64,000 nt of DNA from Dasypus novemcinctus. Taxonomy: Eukaryota > Chordata > Mammalia > Cingulata > Dasypodidae. The notes below the pieces were generated by a model that saw nothing but the letters and a program-made list of their open reading frames with translations, was not told where the DNA came from and made no database searches. The DNA is taken from contig NC_080678.1 of the NCBI RefSeq assembly GCF_030445035.2, positions 115,174,599 to 115,238,598 on the forward strand, in the 5' to 3' direction. This document shows, one piece after another, positions 1-11,933 of this stretch; the stretch's first letter is position 1; each line of letters begins with the position of its first letter. A program made the position numbers and the translations under genes.

Positions 1-1345
1 CTGCAATGCTAGAAGGAAAAAGATTGTTTAAGATCATGAAAAAAATAAATTTCAATCTAGAAATTCTACACATAAACAGTTTTTCAAAGGCAAAAATCAG
101 ATGTATTCAGACAGCAGGGCCTCAGGAGGAATACATCACCCAGGTAACTTCTGTAGAGAAAACACCTGAGGAGGTGCTCTAACAAGCACGCAAACACCTC
201 TCAAGCCAGGGGAATATGAAAGGTAGGGAAGAAATGGGAAACAAAAAAATCTTGTTATAGATAGATGGTTACAACTAAATGGATGGTATTAACATGATTT
301 GACATTTATAATGTAATGTTAGAGTAGAGTAATTGAAACAGAAGAGAAGGGGAAACCAACTAGCAAAATGAAGGAGTATGGGTATCAAGGTGGGGGGATT
401 GAAGCTTTGTGAAGGTCATCTAAGGAGATCTGGAGAAGGAGTGACAACCACACCATGAAGCAGCAGAAGAACAAGTAGCTAATCCTGATATTACTAGATA
501 AAGGCTTAGTTATAATTAAGGATCAGCTGGTAACTATGAGAACTGAAAATCAGAAAATTACCTGATTAACAGAAGAAAAATGAATAAATGAGAAATCTGA
601 ACAAGCCAGAACAGGCATATTAAAAGAGTATGATTAATGTATATAACATATATTATTATATTCTTACAGAGTCAGTAAACTAAGATGGATAAATATAATC
701 AAATATATGAATAATTGCAGAAAATATGACTGGATGAATTTATCTAAGAAAGACTGTCATATTGGTTTAAAAAAATCTTGCCATTTGTTGTTTATAAAAT
801 ATAAATCTAAAACAAAGTGATAAAGAATGGTGAAAATTGCCCTATAAAGTCTCTCTGTAAGATTTATGTAATAGAAATATGTTTCAAAAATTTTTAAGTT
901 AAAAAAAAAAACCATAGAGGCAAGAAGGCAGAGATTAAATCTAGCTGCCTCTTTTGTAAATAAAATTTCATTGGATCATTACAAAAAAATAAAAATAAAA
1001 AAGAATGGTGAAAATGAAGGAATGGACAAAAATTTCAGGAAAATGCAAATAAAGGGAAGCAAGTGTGGCATTATTATATTATATAAAGTGGAATGTGCAG
1101 CCTTAATCTTTCAATGGGGCAAAGAAAGGTGGCATGTAATGATAAACGGCAAAATTAATCAAGAAAAGACAAATCTGTGTGTATCCAAATAGAGGTAGGA
1201 AAAACTGCTACAATTATAAGAGAATTTGTTTAAAGAAAACAAAACCACATTACAGTGGGAGAAAATGTATATCTATATAGAAGAAAGCTCAACTATCAAA
1301 TAGAGATCATTTAACTCTTATGTTTTAGAAAATTTTGCAAAAACT
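1..1345. other. AT-rich interval without recognised gene
   Basis: I see no gene, RNA or clear repeat family here. Short reading frames have no domain content. A stretch near 953-985 (TTTGTAAATAAAATTTCATTGG) resembles the end of an old hAT-type DNA transposon, but it is too short to assign. Confidence 0.4.
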
Positions 1346-1349
1346 GGTC

Positions 1350-1600
1350 AGGTAATAATAATAACTAAAATTTAGTGGATACTTTTATTTAGAAGAGCGA
1401 CTTTTAAAGGATATTATAAATATATTTTTCCTCTTATAACACTATAAACCTATAACAGATATATTTTCCCCATTTAACAGATGTGAAAATCAAGGCAGAG
1501 AATGGTTACCAACTTCCCAAGGTCACCCTGCTCATCTGACAAGGCTCTACTCATAATCATTATGCTGTGCTTTGCTTAGAGAGAAACTGTTACTGAATTC
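1350..1600 (-). repeat. MIR SINE fragment
   Basis: The reverse-complement MIR core is visible: a decayed CCCCATTTAACAGATG block followed by CCCAAGGTCACC, the antisense of the MIR motif GTGACCTTGGG. MIR is an old tRNA-derived SINE shared by mammals. Confidence 0.65.
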
Positions 1601-1699
1601 TAAAAGTCAGAAGTTTTACAAGCTACACTGTCTTGACTGTGGGCTATAAAACTAAAATGGAAAAAAAAAATTCACCCAAAAGTTATTGATTCGTGAAAT

Positions 1700-2565
1700 G
1701 AGATACAGTGTACAAACAAAAACTTTAGATCAAAGAAAAAACAATCAACATCCAATTTACAATTTCCTAGAAAGAAACAGAAGGGAATAAGTTACATGAA
1801 AACTTGAGAGCCACAATTAAAGCTACTACAGAGAAAAATTGTCTTTAACTGATTTTTAAATTGAAAGACTGAAAATAATTATAAACTCTATATTTAGCTA
1901 AAAGAATTTTGAAAAATAACAAAATAAAAAGAAAGCATGAAAAGTAAGGATAAAATTCTAAATGAATGAAATTAAAGCCAAAATAAATGAGGAAGGCTAA
2001 ATAAAACCAAATGCACTTTTTCAGTATATCCTAAAAAAGACATTATATACCCAATGGGCAAATTCGAGGGGAAAAGTAAAACAGCAAAATTATATAACAG
2101 AGTTGAGGAAAGGCATATATCCACAAAGATGGAAGAGAAATTATAGAAGAATCATATGTGACATTTCACAGCAATACGTTTTCAGAATATAGAGGAAACA
2201 GATTGTTTACTAGTAAAATTTTAACAAAACTCATCCCCAAACAAGATAATCAGATCAATAACTGAAGATGAGATTTGCAAATCTACTGATGATTTAAAAA
2301 CCAGCAGCACTGGAATCTTTAAAGTAAATTCTAGTCAGTCTTTCAGGAACAGATGAGTCTGGCATTGCCATATACTCTTCCAAAAAATATGGAATGCTCC
2401 CCAAATCATTACTGAACTATGGTAATCTTAAAATTAAAACCTTATGAAGCAGTACAACAAAAGAAAACTACAGGACAATTTCTCTTATAGTTTGGATGCA
2501 AATGTTCCTAATGAAATGTTAGCAAACAAAGTACAGAAGATTATTATTAAAATAATACATCATTT
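1700..2565 (+). mobile_element. Old L1 ORF2 fragment (L1M-type)
   Basis: Heavily decayed LINE-1 ORF2 sequence in sense orientation. The clearest block, about 2455-2530, matches the region encoding the reverse-transcriptase motif around AAAGAAAACTACAGG and AATGTTAGCAAAC. No reading frame survives, and both ends are missing. Confidence 0.6.
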
Positions 2566-2589
2566 ACCTAAGATGTGGAAGATATATAT

Positions 2590-2755
2590 GCTAATTCAAG
2601 CCTACTGAGAACTGAAACAAATGGACCATTTGGCCTTTTATCTCTGTATAAAAGGGATTCAAAAATCTTGTTCGGGGCTTGAGATTGAAACAGAAAGCTC
2701 CCGAGTCTGGCCGGCCGTCAATAAACCATTTTTCCTTCTCAAAAAAAAAAAAAAC
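2590..2755 (+). mobile_element. ERV1-type LTR 3' end terminating in poly(A)
   Basis: A U3/R-like segment has a TATA box (GTATAAAAGG near 2648), a GGGGCTTGAGATT R-like start near 2675, a CCGGCCG motif and AATAAA near 2721. A run of about 14 A begins roughly 15 bases after AATAAA. Gammaretroviral (ERV1) LTRs have this order. An A-tail in place of U5 indicates a copy of a polyadenylated transcript, not an ordinary solo LTR. Confidence 0.6.
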
Positions 2756-2814
2756 AAAACATCATGATCCATTGGAAAATTCTCTCTATGAAAGTGGTAG
2801 CTTTCTTTTGTTCA

Positions 2815-2872
2815 CATCAGTCTTTTCATCTAAAACACAGTAGGTGCTCAATAAATTTTTTAAGTAAATGGA
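2815..2872 (+). repeat. L2/MIR 3' tail fragment
   Basis: Contains CACAGTAGGTGCTCAATAAA, the conserved 3' end shared by L2 and MIR elements. The fragment is too short to separate the two families. Confidence 0.6.
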
Positions 2873-2879
2873 AGGACAA

Positions 2880-4490
2880 ATAGGGTTTATTTCAATAACA
2901 TAAGGCCAACTGAAAATAGAAAACTTATCCAATTTATTCTCAATGATGAATCATTACACCATACCTTAATCTTGTGTGCAAGAAGAAAATCACTAGCTAA
3001 TGAGCAATTAGATGCAGAATTTTAACTACACATTAGCAATATTGATTTAATAATGGAAAAGGGAGGAAAACATAACAACCTGGACCAATGTTGAAAATGA
3101 CAAATAGCTACAAAGGTATATGACTTAGATTAAAAATCATGTAAAACGTTAGGGAAGAGATCATACATCTGGTAATGCGTCTAGTGTAAAATACTGTAAC
3201 AACGCAATAATAAAAAGACAAATAATCCAATTTAAAAAGGGGCAAAGAATCTGAATAGATAAATCTCCAAAGAAGATACACAAATGTCAATAAGCACATG
3301 AAAAGACACTCAACATCATTAATCATCAGGAGAATGCAAATCAAAACCACACAGAAATATACCTACTAGGATGGCTATTATTTAAAAAATGGAAAATTAC
3401 TAGTGTCAGTAAAGATGTGAAGAAACTGGAACCTTCATATAATTCTGGTGGGAATGTAAATTAGTGTAACTGCCATAGAAAATGGTTTTAAGAGTTCTTC
3501 AAAATGCTAAACACAGAGTTACCTACCATATGATCCAGCAGTTCTACTCGTTGGTATACACCCAAGAGAACTTCAAACATATGTCTACATAAAAACTTGT
3601 ACGTGAATATTCACGGTAGCATTATTGATAACAGCCAAAAAATGGAAACCCAAATGTCCACAAACTGATACATGGATTAAAAAAGTATGGCATATCCACA
3701 CAATGGAATATTACTTGGTCATAAAAGAGAACAAAGTACTGACACACTACAACATGGCTGAACGATGGAAACATGCCAAGTAAAAGAAGACAGACACAAA
3801 GGCCACATGCTTTATGATTCCCTTTATATGAAATGCCAAGAATAAGCCAATCTATACAGACAAAAAGTAGATAGTGGTTGCCAGGCAATGGAGATAAAGA
3901 AGGGTGGACAGTGATTGCTAACAAGTTCAGGGCTTCTTTTGCGAGTGATGAAAATGCTCTAAAATTAGACAGTAGTATAGCTGCACAACTCTGTAAATAT
4001 ACTAAAGTGAAGTGCACACTGAAGCGTACACTTTAAAAATTATGGAAGGCGGACTTGGTCCAATGGATAGAGCATCCACCTACCACATGGGAGGTCCAAG
4101 GTTCAAACCCTGGGCCCCCTTGACCCATGCGGAGCTGGCCCATGCATAGTGCTGATGTGCGCAAGGAGTGCTGTGCCATGCAGGGGAGTCCCCCGAATAG
4201 GGGAGCCCCATGCGCAAGGAGTGTGCCCCATAAGGAGAGCCACCCAGCACAAAAGAAAATGCAGCTGCCCAGGTGTGGCACCGCACACATGGAGAGCTGA
4301 CACAACAAGTTGATGCAACAAAAAGAGACACAGATTCCTGGTGCCACTGATAAGGATAGAAGCAGTCACAGAAGAACAGACAGTGAATGGACACAGAGAG
4401 CAGACAACTGGGGAGGGGGGGAGAGAGGGAAATAAATAAATAAATCTCTTTTTTTAAATTATGAATTATATCTCAATAAAGCTATTGTTT
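2880..4490 (+). mobile_element. L1 ORF2 C-terminus and 3' UTR, split by a SINE
   Basis: Sense L1 sequence. The C-terminal ORF2 region is recognisable from about 3230 (AGAATGCAAATCAAAACCAC near 3330, then AACAGCCAAAAAATGGAAACCC near 3630), followed by the 3' UTR block GATAGTGGTTGCCAGG. The element is interrupted at 4044 by a DAS SINE and resumes at 4464 with TATATCTCAATAAAGC, the L1 3' terminus. The ORF is broken throughout. The SINE is younger than the L1. Confidence 0.75.
4045..4455 (+). mobile_element. DAS SINE, long form
   Basis: Armadillo tRNA-derived SINE with an A-box-like head (TTGGTCCAATGGATAGAG), a B box (GGTTCAAACCC) and an A-rich (AAAT)n tail. The flanking duplication AAATTATG is seen before 4045 and at 4456-4463, inside an L1 3' UTR. 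Antisense reading frames of about 100 codons in this and its sister copies are products of the repeat, not genes. Confidence 0.9.
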
Positions 4491-4573
4491 TTTAAGTATT
4501 ACTGAAGGACATAAAACAATGTTTTTGAGAATTACGACTTATCAAAATATTGAGCCATCAAAATTAACAATAA

Positions 4574-4982
4574 GGGAAACGGACATGGCCCAGTGGATAG
4601 GGTGTCCGTCTACCACGTGGGAGGTCCATGGTTCAAACCCCGGGCCTCCCTGACCCGTGTCGAGCTGGCCCATGCGCAGTGTTGATGCGTGCAAGGAGTG
4701 CTGTGCCATGCAGAGGTGTCCCCTGCGTAGGGGAGCCCCATGCACAAGGAGTGCTCCCCATAAGGAGAGCCACCCAGCGTGAAAGAAAGTACAGCCTGCC
4801 CAAGAATGGAGGCGCACACACGGAGAGCTGACACAGCAAGATGATGCAACAAAAAGAGACACAGATTCCCATGCCGCTGACAACAACAGAAGCAGACAAA
4901 AGAAGAGCACGCAGCAAATGGACACAGGGAACAGACAACTGGGGCAGGGAGGAGAAGGGGAGAGAAACAAATAAAATAAAAT
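4574..4982 (+). mobile_element. DAS SINE, long form
   Basis: Same family as the copy at 4045, lying 120 bases downstream of it. A perfect 12-base target duplication, AATTAACAATAA, flanks it at 4562-4573 and 4983-4994. The B box reads GGTTCAAACCC. Confidence 0.92.
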
Positions 4983-4999
4983 AATTAACAATAAAATTT

Positions 5000-5440
5000 T
5001 AAGGTAAATATTTAGCAAGCCAATTATTTTGTTTGTTTTTCTTAAAGTTTTTACAAGAGGGAAGAGATTTCACTAGATATATATTTTTTTTAATTCAGGA
5101 GGAAAAAGAGACAAGTAAATCTCCAAACAAAACTGCAGAGTGGGCTTTTGCCTTACTAGGCATTAACTATTTATCATAAAGCTGTTTTGATTGAAAGAAA
5201 ATTAGGTCAGTGAGGGAAAAAAGTCCAGAAATAGATTCAAATATATATATAGTACCTTAATATACAATAAAATCACAACTTCAATTTAGAAATGCACAGG
5301 ATGATTAATTTATTAAATATAGTTGACATAACGAATTTTAAAAGTTTGAGCAAAATAGGTATGAAACGTAAAACAAAAAACAAAGAAACACTCAAAGTAA
5401 AGACATTTAAATCTACTATTAAAAGATAAAAATATTAGAT
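5000..5440 (+). mobile_element. Old L1 ORF2 fragment
   Basis: Decayed L1 ORF2 C-terminal sequence in sense orientation (AACTGCAGAGTGGGCTTTTG near 5130). No open frame remains. Confidence 0.45.
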
Positions 5441-6993
5441 AAAGGACAACCAGCAAGATGGCAGCAGAGTAAGGGGCTCTTAGGGTCAGCTTGTGCTACA
5501 GGGCAGTTAGTAAACACTCAGACCTATCTGCAGCACCTGTTTGGGCTCCAGGAGACCAGAAGAGGATCCTGCAACATCCTAAAAGGAATGGAAGGAGGAG
5601 ACTGCCCATCTGCAGAGAAGATTCATTGGTAGAGCGCTCCATGCCACATCCTCCACTGGAGGCATAAACCACCTCGGGAGCTGTTCCGCAGCTGGAATTG
5701 GAAGTCCCAATTCCCAAAAACGAGGAAGGAAGAGGCAGCTGGGAACCAACTTCAGTTACTGATGAGTAAATTTGGCTGGCTAAGGTATAATCCTAAAAAC
5801 AGCTAAACTTTGAGCCTGTCCAAGTCAGAAAGAGGCCAGTAGCTGCCATTTTAACTCTGTGCCTGGCATGAGGGGAAGCAGGGAGGGCTGAAAATCACAA
5901 TGCTGCTGGGGACTGGCTTCTTTCCACCCAGATCAGATTGCAGCTCTAGCCTAAGCCCCAGCCCCACCTCTGGGAGGGAGGAATCTGGGGGGACCGGAAC
6001 CAGACTCTCCAGGAAACTCCAGGTCATGCTGCAGAGACCAATGATCACCCTACTTTGGCAGCACAAGCAACCCCAGGAGCTATTCTATGGCTGGAATTGG
6101 AAGCTCCATTTCCCAAAAACAGGGAAGAAAGAGACAGTTGGCCACCAATTTCAGCTACTGATTAGTAAACTTGGCTGGCTAAAGTATAGTCCTAAGAACA
6201 GCTGAAGTTTGAACCTCTCCAAGTTGGAAAGAGGCCAGTAGCTGCCATTTGACTCCACCCCCAGCTCAAGGGGAAGCCAGGCTGACTGAAAATCGCAGTG
6301 ATGGTAGAGACCAGTTTCTCTCACCCAGATCAGCCTGCAGCCCTAGCCTAGACTTCAGTCCCACCTCTGGCAGAGAGGAAGCCAGCAGGCCCTGCACCAG
6401 CCTATCCAGGTCCCTTTGGCTGGCACAGACTGAACAGTCGGAAGTCTACTGGGGTAACTGCAGTCATCTTGGACCCACACTGCATAGACTGCAGCTCCAT
6501 CCCCTCTCCAGGGAGGGCAGAAAGGAACATGAAGTTTCATCAGTCTTTCTGGGCAACTACAGTCTAGCCCTGCACAACTTCGATTATTCCACACAGCTGT
6601 GACTCTGCCCCTATCCCTGGCAAAGGAGAAAGTTGGGAGAAACTTCATCAGTCCCTGAGGCAATGACAGCTGCTTGTGCCGCTACAGCTAATAGCACCAA
6701 CTACATCTTTGGCTCCTACTGCACAACCAGCAAGGGAGAAGGGGCAGGAAGCCCTAAACTAAAGAGAAAAACTGCACCCAGAATACATACTCTAGTAAGC
6801 CAGATGCCAAGACGCCAACAAAAAATTAAAATCCACACCAAGAAACACAAAGATGTGGCCCAGTTAAAGGAACAAGATAAGTCTCCAAATGACATAAAGG
6901 AGTTGAAACAACTAAGCATAGATGTTCAAACAAATCTCCTTAATAAATTCAATAAGATGGCTAAAGAGATTACAGATATTAAGAAGATATTGG

Positions 6994-7490
6994 GGGAAGC
7001 AGATGTGGCTGAAGTGACAGAGCTTCCTCCTACCATATGGGAGGACCTGGGTTTAATCCCTGGGGCCTCCTGGTGAAAAAGAAGAGAAGGCGTGCCCACA
7101 CAGCGAACCAGTGCCCACACAAGTGCCCACATGGTGAACCGGTGAGCGCAACTGCCCACGTGGAGAGTACAAATGCCCGTGTGGTAAGCCAGTGCCCGTG
7201 CGAGTGCCCATGCAAGTGTCCGCATGGTGAGTCAGTGCCCACGCAAGTGATTACAGCAAGATGATGATGCATCAAAAGAGAAACAAGGGGAGAGTCAAGG
7301 TGAAGCACAGCAGAAACCAGGAATGAGGTGGTGCAATTGACAGGAAACCTCTTTCCCCATCAGAGGTCTCCAGGATCAAATCACAGTGAGTCCTAGAGGA
7401 GAGAAAATGAGAAGACAACACAGACAACAAAAACAGCAGGGTAGGAGGAGGGGAAGGGGGAAAATAAGTAAATCTTAAAAAAAAAAAAAA
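6994..7490 (+). mobile_element. Dimeric DAS SINE inside L1 ORF1
   Basis: Composite SINE with two tRNA-like heads: GGAAGCAGATGTGGCTGAAG at the start and a second, weaker head near 7327 (AGGTGGTGCAATTGACAGG). The central part holds GTGCCCA-rich degenerate repeats. Target duplications AAGAAGATATTGG (6981-6993) and AAGAAGACCCTGG (7491-7503) differ at three positions. Confidence 0.85.
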
Positions 7491-7600
7491 AAGAAGACCC
7501 TGGATGAGCACAAAGAAGAATTTGAAAGAAAGCATACATAGAAAAATAGCAGGCCTAATGGGAATGAAAGGCACAATAAATGAAATTAAAAATACATTGG

Positions 7601-7992
7601 GGGAAGCAGATTTGGCCCAACAGATAGAGCGTCCACCTACCACATGGAAGACCCAAGTTTCAAATCCAGGGCCTCCTGACCCATGTGATGAGCTGGCCAA
7701 CACTGCATACTGATGTGCGCAAGGAGTGCCGTGCCACGCAGGGGTGTCCCCCGCAAGGGGGGCTCCATGCACAAGGAGTACACCCTGTAAGGACAGTCAT
7801 CCAGTGAGAAAAAAATGCAGCCTGCCTGGGAATGGCTCTGCACACACGGAGAGCTGACACAGCAAGATGACCCAACAAAAGGAGACACAGATTCTGGCTG
7901 CCGCTGACAAGAATACAAGTAGACACAGAAGAACACACAGCAAATGGACACTGAGAGCAGACAACTTGGGGGGGAGGTAAGAGAAATCTTAA
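7601..7992 (+). mobile_element. DAS SINE, long form, inside L1 ORF1
   Basis: Perfect 13-base target duplication AAAAATACATTGG at 7588-7600 and 7993-8005. The head reads GGAAGCAGATTTGGCCCAAC. Confidence 0.92.
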
Positions 7993-8799
7993 AAAAATAC
8001 ATTGGAATCATATAGTAGCAGATTTGAGGAGGCAGAAGAAGGGATTGGTGAGCTTGAGGAAATGGCCTCTGAAAGTGAGCATACCAAAGAACAGATGAAG
8101 AAAAGAATGGAAAAAATTGAACAAGGCCTCAGGGAACTAAATGACAGCAAAAGATGTGCAAACATATGTGTCATGGGTGTGCCAGAGGAAGAAGGGAAGG
8201 GAAAAGGGGCAAAGGGAATATTTCAAGAAATAATGGTAGAAAATTTCCCAACCCTACGGAAGGACATAGATATCCATGTCCAAGAAGCACAACAGCTCCT
8301 ATCTGAGGAAAATCTGAATAGAACAACTCTGAAACACATACTCATCAGAATATCAAATGCCAAAGACAAAGAGAGAATTCTGAGAACAGAGAAAGAAGAG
8401 CAATGTATAACATATAAGGGATACCCAATAAGATTAATTGCTGATTTCTCACCAGAAACCATGGAGGTAAGAAGACAATGGTATGATATATTTAAGATAC
8501 TGCAAGAGGAAAACTTCCAGTCAAGGATCTTATATCGAGCAAGATAATCTTTCAAATATGAGGACGAGTCTAGAATATTCACAGATAAACAGAAAACTAG
8601 AGAATTTCTAACCAAGAGACCAGATTTTCAGAAATACTAAAGGGTGTGCTAGAGCCTGAAAAGAAAAGACAGAAGAGAGACCTGAAAGAGAGTCTAAAAA
8701 TGAAGATTATTATATCAATAAAAGTAACTAAAAGGGTCAAAAGAGTGGTAAAAATAAAATATGACAGATAAAATCCAAATAATCTATAATAAATTTAAC

Positions 8800-9440
8800 C
8801 AATAATGTGAAGCACCTGTATTCAGAAAACTATAACTGACTGTTAAAAGAAATTTTAAAAGGCCTAAATAATTGGAAGAACATTCCATGCTCACAGATTA
8901 GAAGACTAAATATCATTAAGATGTTAATTCTACTCAAACTGATAAACAGATTCAACACAATCCCAATACAAATTCCACCAGCATTTTTAAAATAAATTGA
9001 AAACATGAACATCAAATTTATTTGGAAGGGTAAGGGGTTCTGAACAGCCAGAAACATCTTAAAAAGGAAAAGTGAAATTGGAGGACTCATCTCCAGACTT
9101 TAAATCATTTTACCTAGCTACAGTGGTAAAAACAGCATGGTACTGGCATGAAGACAGACACATAGACCAATGGAATCAAACTGATGGTTCAGAAACAGAT
9201 CCTCTTATGTATGGTCAAGTGATTTTTGACAAGTCTGTCAAACCCACATCCCCAGCTTGGGCAAAACAGCCCATTCAACAAATGGTGCTGAGAGAACTGG
9301 GTATCCATAGCCAAAAGAAGGAAAGAGGACCCCTATCTCACATCTTATCCAAAAATTAACTCAAAATGGATCAAAAACCTAAATATAAAAGAACCATAAA
9401 GCTTCTAGAAGAAAATGTAGGAAAATATCTTCAAAACGTG
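8800..9440 (+). pseudogene. L1 ORF2 C-terminal remnant
   Basis: Resembles the last third of L1 ORF2, downstream of the reverse-transcriptase active site. The 9072-9359 frame contains the family block [19 protein letters not shown]. The upstream EN and RT domains are absent, and stops are scattered. It lies about 30 bases after the end of the ORF1 remnant, so the junction is an internal deletion. Confidence 0.8.
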
Positions 9441-10555
9441 GTGGTAGGTGGTGGATTCTTAAAGGAGATAAGAGGAGGACTGAAATGGACTACTGATGTT
9501 TAAAATATATAGAAGTTTTAATTAGCTTTACTGTAAAAGTGTGGAAATGTATAGAGTGGATGGTAACACATAGTGAGTAACAGCTAGTTCATAAATGGGG
9601 ATGTGACTGAAAATGATAGTCTAGGAATATAAATGCCAATTGACAGAATGCTAGAGAATAATCTAGGAACTGAATAGCACAGTAAACCGAGAGGTGGATG
9701 AGAACTGTGGTTAAGGGTACAGATACAAGAGTGTCCTTTTTTAGCTAGAGCAAATGTACATCACTATTGAAGCATGCTGGGAATGTGGAAAAGCATGGGA
9801 AAGATATAACTGGAGTGACCTATGGACTGTGGTTAACAGTAATAATATGATATTCTTGCATCTATGCCAAAGATATAGTGTGTTGATAATGAGGCAGTAT
9901 GTACAATGTGTGAGAAATTTACACTATGGACATGGTAACAATCGGATGATATTATCTATAACCTGTAACAACTGTGTCACTGTAGTGTGGTATGTTGATA
10001 GAGGTGTGTTGTTTGGGAATTCTGCAAATGTGCATGGCTGTTTTGTAAGTTTACAACTTCTGTCATAAAAATATATTTAAAAAATAATAATAGGGTGGAT
10101 TGGGGGAAAAATACACCAAATGTAAGATAAGGACTATAATTAGTAATAAGATTTTGACAATATTCTTTCATAATTTGTAACAAATGTCTCACAACAATGC
10201 AAGGTGTTGGGACCCCTGTATAATGTTATGCGTGTTTGCTTTTAAGTTCACAACTTTTACTATACACTTATTGTTTATGTATATTCATATAAAAATTAGG
10301 TAAAGATAATAATAATAGGGTGGATTGGGGGAAAAATACTTTGGTTAGTAGTAACATTTTGACGATGCTCCTTAATCATTAGTTAAAAATGTTTAACAAC
10401 AATGCAAGGTATTGGTGGTAGGGTGAGGCAGTGAGAGTCCTGTATGATCTTATATATGTTTGTTTTGTAAGTTTAAACTACTACTATTCACTTATTGTTT
10501 ATGTATGTTTATGTATGAGTGATATACTTCAATAAAAAAATCCTAAAGGCAAAAA
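9441..10555 (+). repeat. L1 3' UTR with tandem modules
   Basis: A module beginning GGGTGGATTGGGGGAAAAATAC occurs at about 10092 and again at about 10317, each followed by TAACATTTTGAC-like and AACAATGCAAGGT blocks. The unit is about 225 bases and is duplicated in tandem. Similar modules recur at 28980-29315 and 34850-36490, so this is a family property. Confidence 0.7.
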
Positions 10556-10792
10556 AAAAAATTAGGTTAAGATTTTAAAATTAAGCTACATCGTACTTAC
10601 AAAGGAAAATAAATGGCACACAAAAACTCATTCATTCATTCATTCAACAACTTCTGAATACTTTCTATGTGCCAGGAACTGTCCTGGATACTTGGGAAAC
10701 ATCAGTGAACAACAGCTTCTTACCCCCCTCCCTTAGATTTCAGGAAGGTTATAGTCATTCAAGAGGGGAATAAGAGATGATAAACAATAAAC

Positions 10793-11144
10793 AGGGAAGT
10801 CATGTGGCTCAACCAGATGGGCGCCCTCCTACCACATGGGAGGTCCTAGGTTCAGGTCCCAGTGCCTCCTAGAAGAAGACGAGCAGATGCGACCCTCACC
10901 ACAAAAAGCTAGAATGCCACCCCTGCCACAAGCCAGCAGACACCACAGCCCATGGGGTGCAGATGTAGCTCAGGACACTGGACACTGGCCTCTCATGTGG
11001 GAGGTCCCTGGTTCGGTTCCCAGTGCCCCCTGGAGAAGGCCAGCAAACAATGAGTAGAAGATGAGAGAACCATCTAGGTGGGGGAAGGGATAAATAAAGA
11101 TAAAAAAATAAATAAATAAATCTTACCAAAAAAAAAAAAAAAAC
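10793..11144 (+). mobile_element. Dimeric DAS-type SINE
   Basis: Two tRNA-like heads, at about 10797 (GGAAGTCATGTGGCTCAACC) and about 10958 (GGTGCAGATGTAGCTCAGG). Each is followed by a B-box-like GGTTC(A/G)G block, and the element ends in an (AAAT)n plus A-tail. Imperfect target duplications AAACAATAAACAG and AAACAATAAAAAG flank it. Confidence 0.85.
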
Positions 11145-11933
11145 AATAAAAAGAGTAATGAGCAAACTTCATGTGAGAAGTGCTATGGCAAAAATACAAA
11201 ACAGATGAAGGTACGGGGGGTGGGAATGCTAGGGATTAGTGCAGCAGTTTTGAACTCGGGGTCCAGGTAGACCTGCCTGAGCTGTGGGCTCTGAACATGG
11301 TCCAGAGGAGGAGAGGGAGTTGGCCACAAGGTCCCTGGGGAGAGCACACTCCGGGCAGCAGGTAAATCTCACACAAGGATGGAGATGGCATTGTGCCCAG
11401 TATGTTTCTAGAACAGCAAGAAGGCCAGTGGGGCTGGTGCAGAGTGATCAAGGGCTGAGGAGGAGGCGAGATACAGAAGTAATGAGCCACATAACCCTTT
11501 GGAAGAACTCTGGCTTTTACTCAGAGGAAAATGAAATGCTGGGCAGAGGAGTGCCATACCTGACTCATTCCCCAGGTAGCGAGAACTGCTCTGTGTCCCC
11601 TGACATCATCCAGGCAAGAGATGCCTGAGGGTTGTTTTGGGTAATTGCAGGTGATTAGAAGAGGTCAGATTCTGGATATATTTTGGATCTAGAGCCAAGA
11701 GGTTCTGCTGATAAGTAAGATGTACAGCATGAAGGAAAAACAAGTCAGGGATGATTCCAAAGGGTTAGCTATCAATCAAGAAGGGGAAGGCTGTGATAAA
11801 ACAGGTTTGGGAAGGAAGTGGCCAGTAAGTCAGTTGCAGTCATGTTCAGCTGTGTCTATTAAACATTCAAATAGAGATGTAGAGTAGACCGTTAGATATA
11901 TGACTCTTAAGTGCAGGAAGAGGTCTGGGTATG

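Larger units (their letters stand above)
6804..8770 (+). pseudogene. L1 ORF1 pseudogene split by two SINEs
   Basis: L1 ORF1 encodes the RNA-binding chaperone of the L1 ribonucleoprotein. The start at 6804 is chosen because it opens the typical basic N-terminus (MPRRQQKIKIHTKKH). Coding sequence is present at 6804-6993, 7504-7600 and 8006-8546, the gaps being SINEs with clear target duplications. The third block holds a Glu/Lys-rich coiled coil (GIGELEEMASESEHTKEQ), then the RNA-recognition region with the family motif RCANICVMGVPEEEG. A two-base insertion near 7535 shifts the frame, and a TAA at 8544-8546 truncates the C-terminus; related sequence continues in frame to about 8770. Clearly dead. 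Confidence 0.85.
5444..10555 (+). mobile_element. Xenarthran L1 with both ends but most of ORF2 deleted
   Basis: Starts with an L1 5' UTR-like sequence (CAGCAAGATGGCAGCAGAG), followed by about 1.35 kb of GC-rich 5' UTR with repeated modules. ORF1 begins at 6804. After ORF1 ends near 8770 the sequence jumps directly to the C-terminal part of ORF2 (about 8800-9440), so the endonuclease and reverse-transcriptase core are missing. A long 3' UTR with tandem modules runs to an A-tail at about 10545-10557. Possible decayed target duplications are ATTAGATAA (about 5434) and ATTAGGTTA (about 10561). Two SINEs interrupt ORF1. The element cannot be autonomous. Confidence 0.8.

Noticed and set aside
4542-5018. 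Recurrent minus-strand proteins of 80-160 residues with VSALRVC and HSLCMGLP-like strings
   Set aside because: They are antisense translations of DAS SINE copies; the same string appears wherever the SINE appears.
9754-10068. 104-codon frame in the L1 3' UTR
   Set aside because: Lies in non-coding 3' UTR that recurs in other copies without the frame being kept.
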